Shown: one piece after another, positions 61,984-64,000 of the stretch
How positions within the stretch are numbered: position 1 is the stretch's first letter
Layout of the letters: each line of letters begins with the position of its first letter
Assembly (NCBI GenBank): GCA_028335825.1
Contig: JAIOKI010000001.1
Location: 496,001-560,000, forward strand
Reading direction: 5' to 3'
Length of the DNA: 64,000 bases
DNA from: Nosema muscidifuracis
Lineage: Eukaryota > Microsporidia > Nosematidae
Position numbers and translations under genes: made by a program
Notes under the pieces: generated by a model
Databases searched by the model: none
What the model saw: the letters and a program-made list of their open reading frames with translations, nothing else
What the model was told of the DNA's origin: nothing

Positions 61984-64000
61984 TTATTCATCTACAACCT
62001 TCTGATTAACATTTTTGATTAATGACTCACACCTTTTTAAAGCTAAATCTTCAGATATTCCAAATACTTCTTCTACATTAATCAACCCTTTTTCTAGAAG
62101 ATGATCCCTTAATTCAATATCTTTTTCTCTAGTCCATGTTCTTGGCATATTAACCTTTCTTACATTAGCAATTTCTCCAAGTTCACTTAACCTATCAAAA
62201 AACATAATCCTTTCAAAACATTCTCCTTCACTTTGTGATCTTGATCTTCTTACTGTATTCAATATCTTATCAATATTCTCTTTTAATGAATTAATATCTT
62301 TGTCTCCTAAATATTTAAGAACATTTTCTTCATTAATTTCTGTTACTTTTCCAAAATTCATTATCGTTTTATAATTTAAACTATCTGCTTCAGCCATTTC
62401 TTTCATTCTATTTAGTGTAGATATTATCTTTCTTAATCTTTGATTACATTCTTCATCAGGTTTATTTCGTATCTTCTCTGGATAATTACCATACCCATTC
62501 ATTAATACACAATCAACTAATTTCTTATCATCTTCTTGATTCCATCCTCGAGATTTTTCTACATTTAATTGTTCTGTTTGTAATAAAGAATTTAAAATAA
62601 AAATCAATTGAATTCTTAAAAGACATTTCTCACCAAACTTATTGTAAATATCCTTGTATTTTTCAAACAAACTTGGATCATAATTCTCATCAAGAACTTG
62701 TTCCATACAATGTGAAAAATCTGATCGAATTTTTTGATTTTGTAACTGATCAATTAAATATTTAACAAGATATTTGAAATGAATTTTTGGGTCTCTTAAA
62801 TTATATATATTTGTATCAACTGATTCTACTAAATTATATCCATCAAATATTAAACCTAATTTTCTTATTCCTTGTTTCAATGATATTAAAAATATTTTTA
62901 AAGTTTGATTCTCATAAAATTCTACATCATTTTCAACTTCTAAAGGTACATCCATATGTTTGTCTATCTCTAATATCTCTTCGGATGTTAAAATATCATC
63001 TCTTGCTAGTCTTCTCATTTGTCTTTTTACTCTTCCTTCATTTTCTTCATTACGTTTTTTATTTAATAAATTATCCCAGAAATCTGGATCGTCGATTTCT
63101 TCGTCGACTTGAAACGAAGCCTTTGAAAATACATTTCCTCCATCAGAATGTTTGATTACTTTTGTTCTTCTTTCTAAAATCTGATCAATATCTTCTTCAC
63201 AGAATTTTTTACTAGCTTCATCTGTCTCCATTAATACTCCATACGCACCTTTTCGCAATAACATTTCTATAGCATCTTTTTTCTTAACTTTTTCATTCTT
63301 CTGTCCTTCAAATGTCATTTTTTGTAGTACAGCTCTATCAAGACCTAATTTCATACCAGCTTTATCAAACATTTCTCTTTCATATGTATTTCTTGTTACT
63401 AATCTATAAATCTTTACTTCATTAGTTTGACCTATTCTATGACATCGAGCTTGAGCTTGTAAATCATTTTGTGGATTCCAATCTGAATCAAAGATAATAA
63501 CTGTATCAGCTGCAGTTAAATTTATACCAACTCCACCTGCTCGAGTACAAAGTAAGAAAACGAATACATCGCTATTGGCGTCACTAAATCTATCGATAGC
63601 TGCTTGTCTATGATCACCACGTACACCTCCATCAATTCTCTCGAATTTGTATTTCTTATATGCAAGATATTCACCTAATAAATCGAGACATTTCGTCATC
63701 TGAGAAAATATTAAAACTTTATGTTTACCGTACAACTTATTAAGTAATTTATCTAAAAGAACTAATTTTCCACTACTTTGTATTAAAATTTTATAATACT
63801 CATCAATATCTGTTATTATATTATTAGATACAATTATTTTCTGAGAATTTGATACAGATGGTATACCTATCTGTGATAAATCTTCTTTTTCTACTACTGG
63901 TGAATCAACAGCTTCTTTCTTTTTTCTTTTTATAAAATCTCCAATAATTTTTTCTTCAGCTCCTTTAATTAAATATGGGTGTATACAACATTTTCTTAAT
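61984..64000 (-). CDS. CHD-type chromatin remodeller (CHD6-9/Kismet-like), C-terminal part
   Basis: 672 codons are open to the window edge, so the gene continues to the right and its start is outside. The first residues are [17 protein letters not shown], typical of CHD6-9 (usually NHPYL). The helicase C-terminal lobe follows: [38 protein letters not shown] and [12 protein letters not shown]. Then a stretch very like vertebrate CHD7: [20 protein letters not shown] and [20 protein letters not shown] with FSKASFQ. C-terminally there are SANT/SLIDE-like helices ([19 protein letters not shown] and [17 protein letters not shown]). It slides nucleosomes using ATP in the nucleus. Chromodomains would lie in the part not seen. 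Confidence 0.93.
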   Translation of the reverse strand, partial: LRKCCIHPYLIKGAEEKIIGDFIKRKKKEAVDSPVVEKEDLSQIGIPSVSNSQKIIVSNNIITDIDEYYKILIQSSGKLVLLDKLLNKLYGKHKVLIFSQMTKCLDLLGEYLAYKKYKFERIDGGVRGDHRQAAIDRFSDANSDVFVFLLCTRAGGVGINLTAADTVIIFDSDWNPQNDLQAQARCHRIGQTNEVKIYRLVTRNTYEREMFDKAGMKLGLDRAVLQKMTFEGQKNEKVKKKDAIEMLLRKGAYGVLMETDEASKKFCEEDIDQILERRTKVIKHSDGGNVFSKASFQVDEEIDDPDFWDNLLNKKRNEENEGRVKRQMRRLARDDILTSEEILEIDKHMDVPLEVENDVEFYENQTLKIFLISLKQGIRKLGLIFDGYNLVESVDTNIYNLRDPKIHFKYLVKYLIDQLQNQKIRSDFSHCMEQVLDENYDPSLFEKYKDIYNKFGEKCLLRIQLIFILNSLLQTEQLNVEKSRGWNQEDDKKLVDCVLMNGYGNYPEKIRNKPDEECNQRLRKIISTLNRMKEMAEADSLNYKTIMNFGKVTEINEENVLKYLGDKDINSLKENIDKILNTVRRSRSQSEGECFERIMFFDRLSELGEIANVRKVNMPRTWTREKDIELRDHLLEKGLINVEEVFGISEDLALKRCESLIKNVNQKVVDE

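Noticed and set aside
1-64000. CRISPR array or prokaryotic operon
   Set aside because: Tandem arrays here have no unique spacers, and all recognised genes are eukaryotic.

Overview
The window reads as a piece of a microsporidian nuclear genome. It is extremely AT-rich. The core genes are short and intron-free. Many start codons sit just downstream of a CCC or GGG motif, as described for microsporidia. The recognisable proteins (uL2, class I aldolase, DNA2, MPP10, BET1, LC8, KIN17, a CHD-type remodeller, paired homeobox genes) are compact eukaryotic versions. The decayed Ty3/Gypsy elements argue against Encephalitozoon, which lacks them, and fit an AT-rich, repeat-bearing lineage such as the Nosema/Vairimorpha type. 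The species cannot be named from sequence alone.

Region 1 to about 36.7 kb is gene-poor, duplicated and decayed, like a subtelomeric or other fast-evolving block. It holds intact and broken members of two families of putative secreted proteins with no recognisable domain. Family A comprises 3495-4589, 10117-11742, 30377-32008 and a broken copy at 23718-25384. Family B comprises 13998-15344, 32850-34190 and a broken copy near 16.5-17.2 kb. The copies lie in large segmental duplications: an inverted pair (about 1.75-4.6 kb versus 23.7-26.95 kb) and a direct pair (about 9.4-11.8 kb versus 29.75-32.1 kb). Between them lie at least three Ty3/Gypsy pol fossils and several unassigned gene remnants.

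Region 36.7 to about 48.9 kb is transitional. It has unassigned genes, one two-finger C2H2 protein, one frameshifted gene, and intergenic minisatellites of different periods (75, 66, 24, 51 and 72 bp).

Region 48.9 to 64 kb is a compact housekeeping block: a UBA/UBX protein, fructose-bisphosphate aldolase, a divergent homeobox pair resembling the putative mating-type locus described in E. cuniculi, a CXXC zinc-binding protein (DUF866), LC8 dynein light chain, DNA2, KIN17, BET1, uL2, MPP10 divided between two convergent genes, and the C-terminal part of a CHD6-9-like remodeller running off the right edge.

The most interesting points are the split MPP10, the homeobox pair, the amplified secreted families with a divergence hot-spot, a 36-bp perfect inverted repeat, and a KIN17 gene with both its 5' and 3' ends tandemly duplicated.
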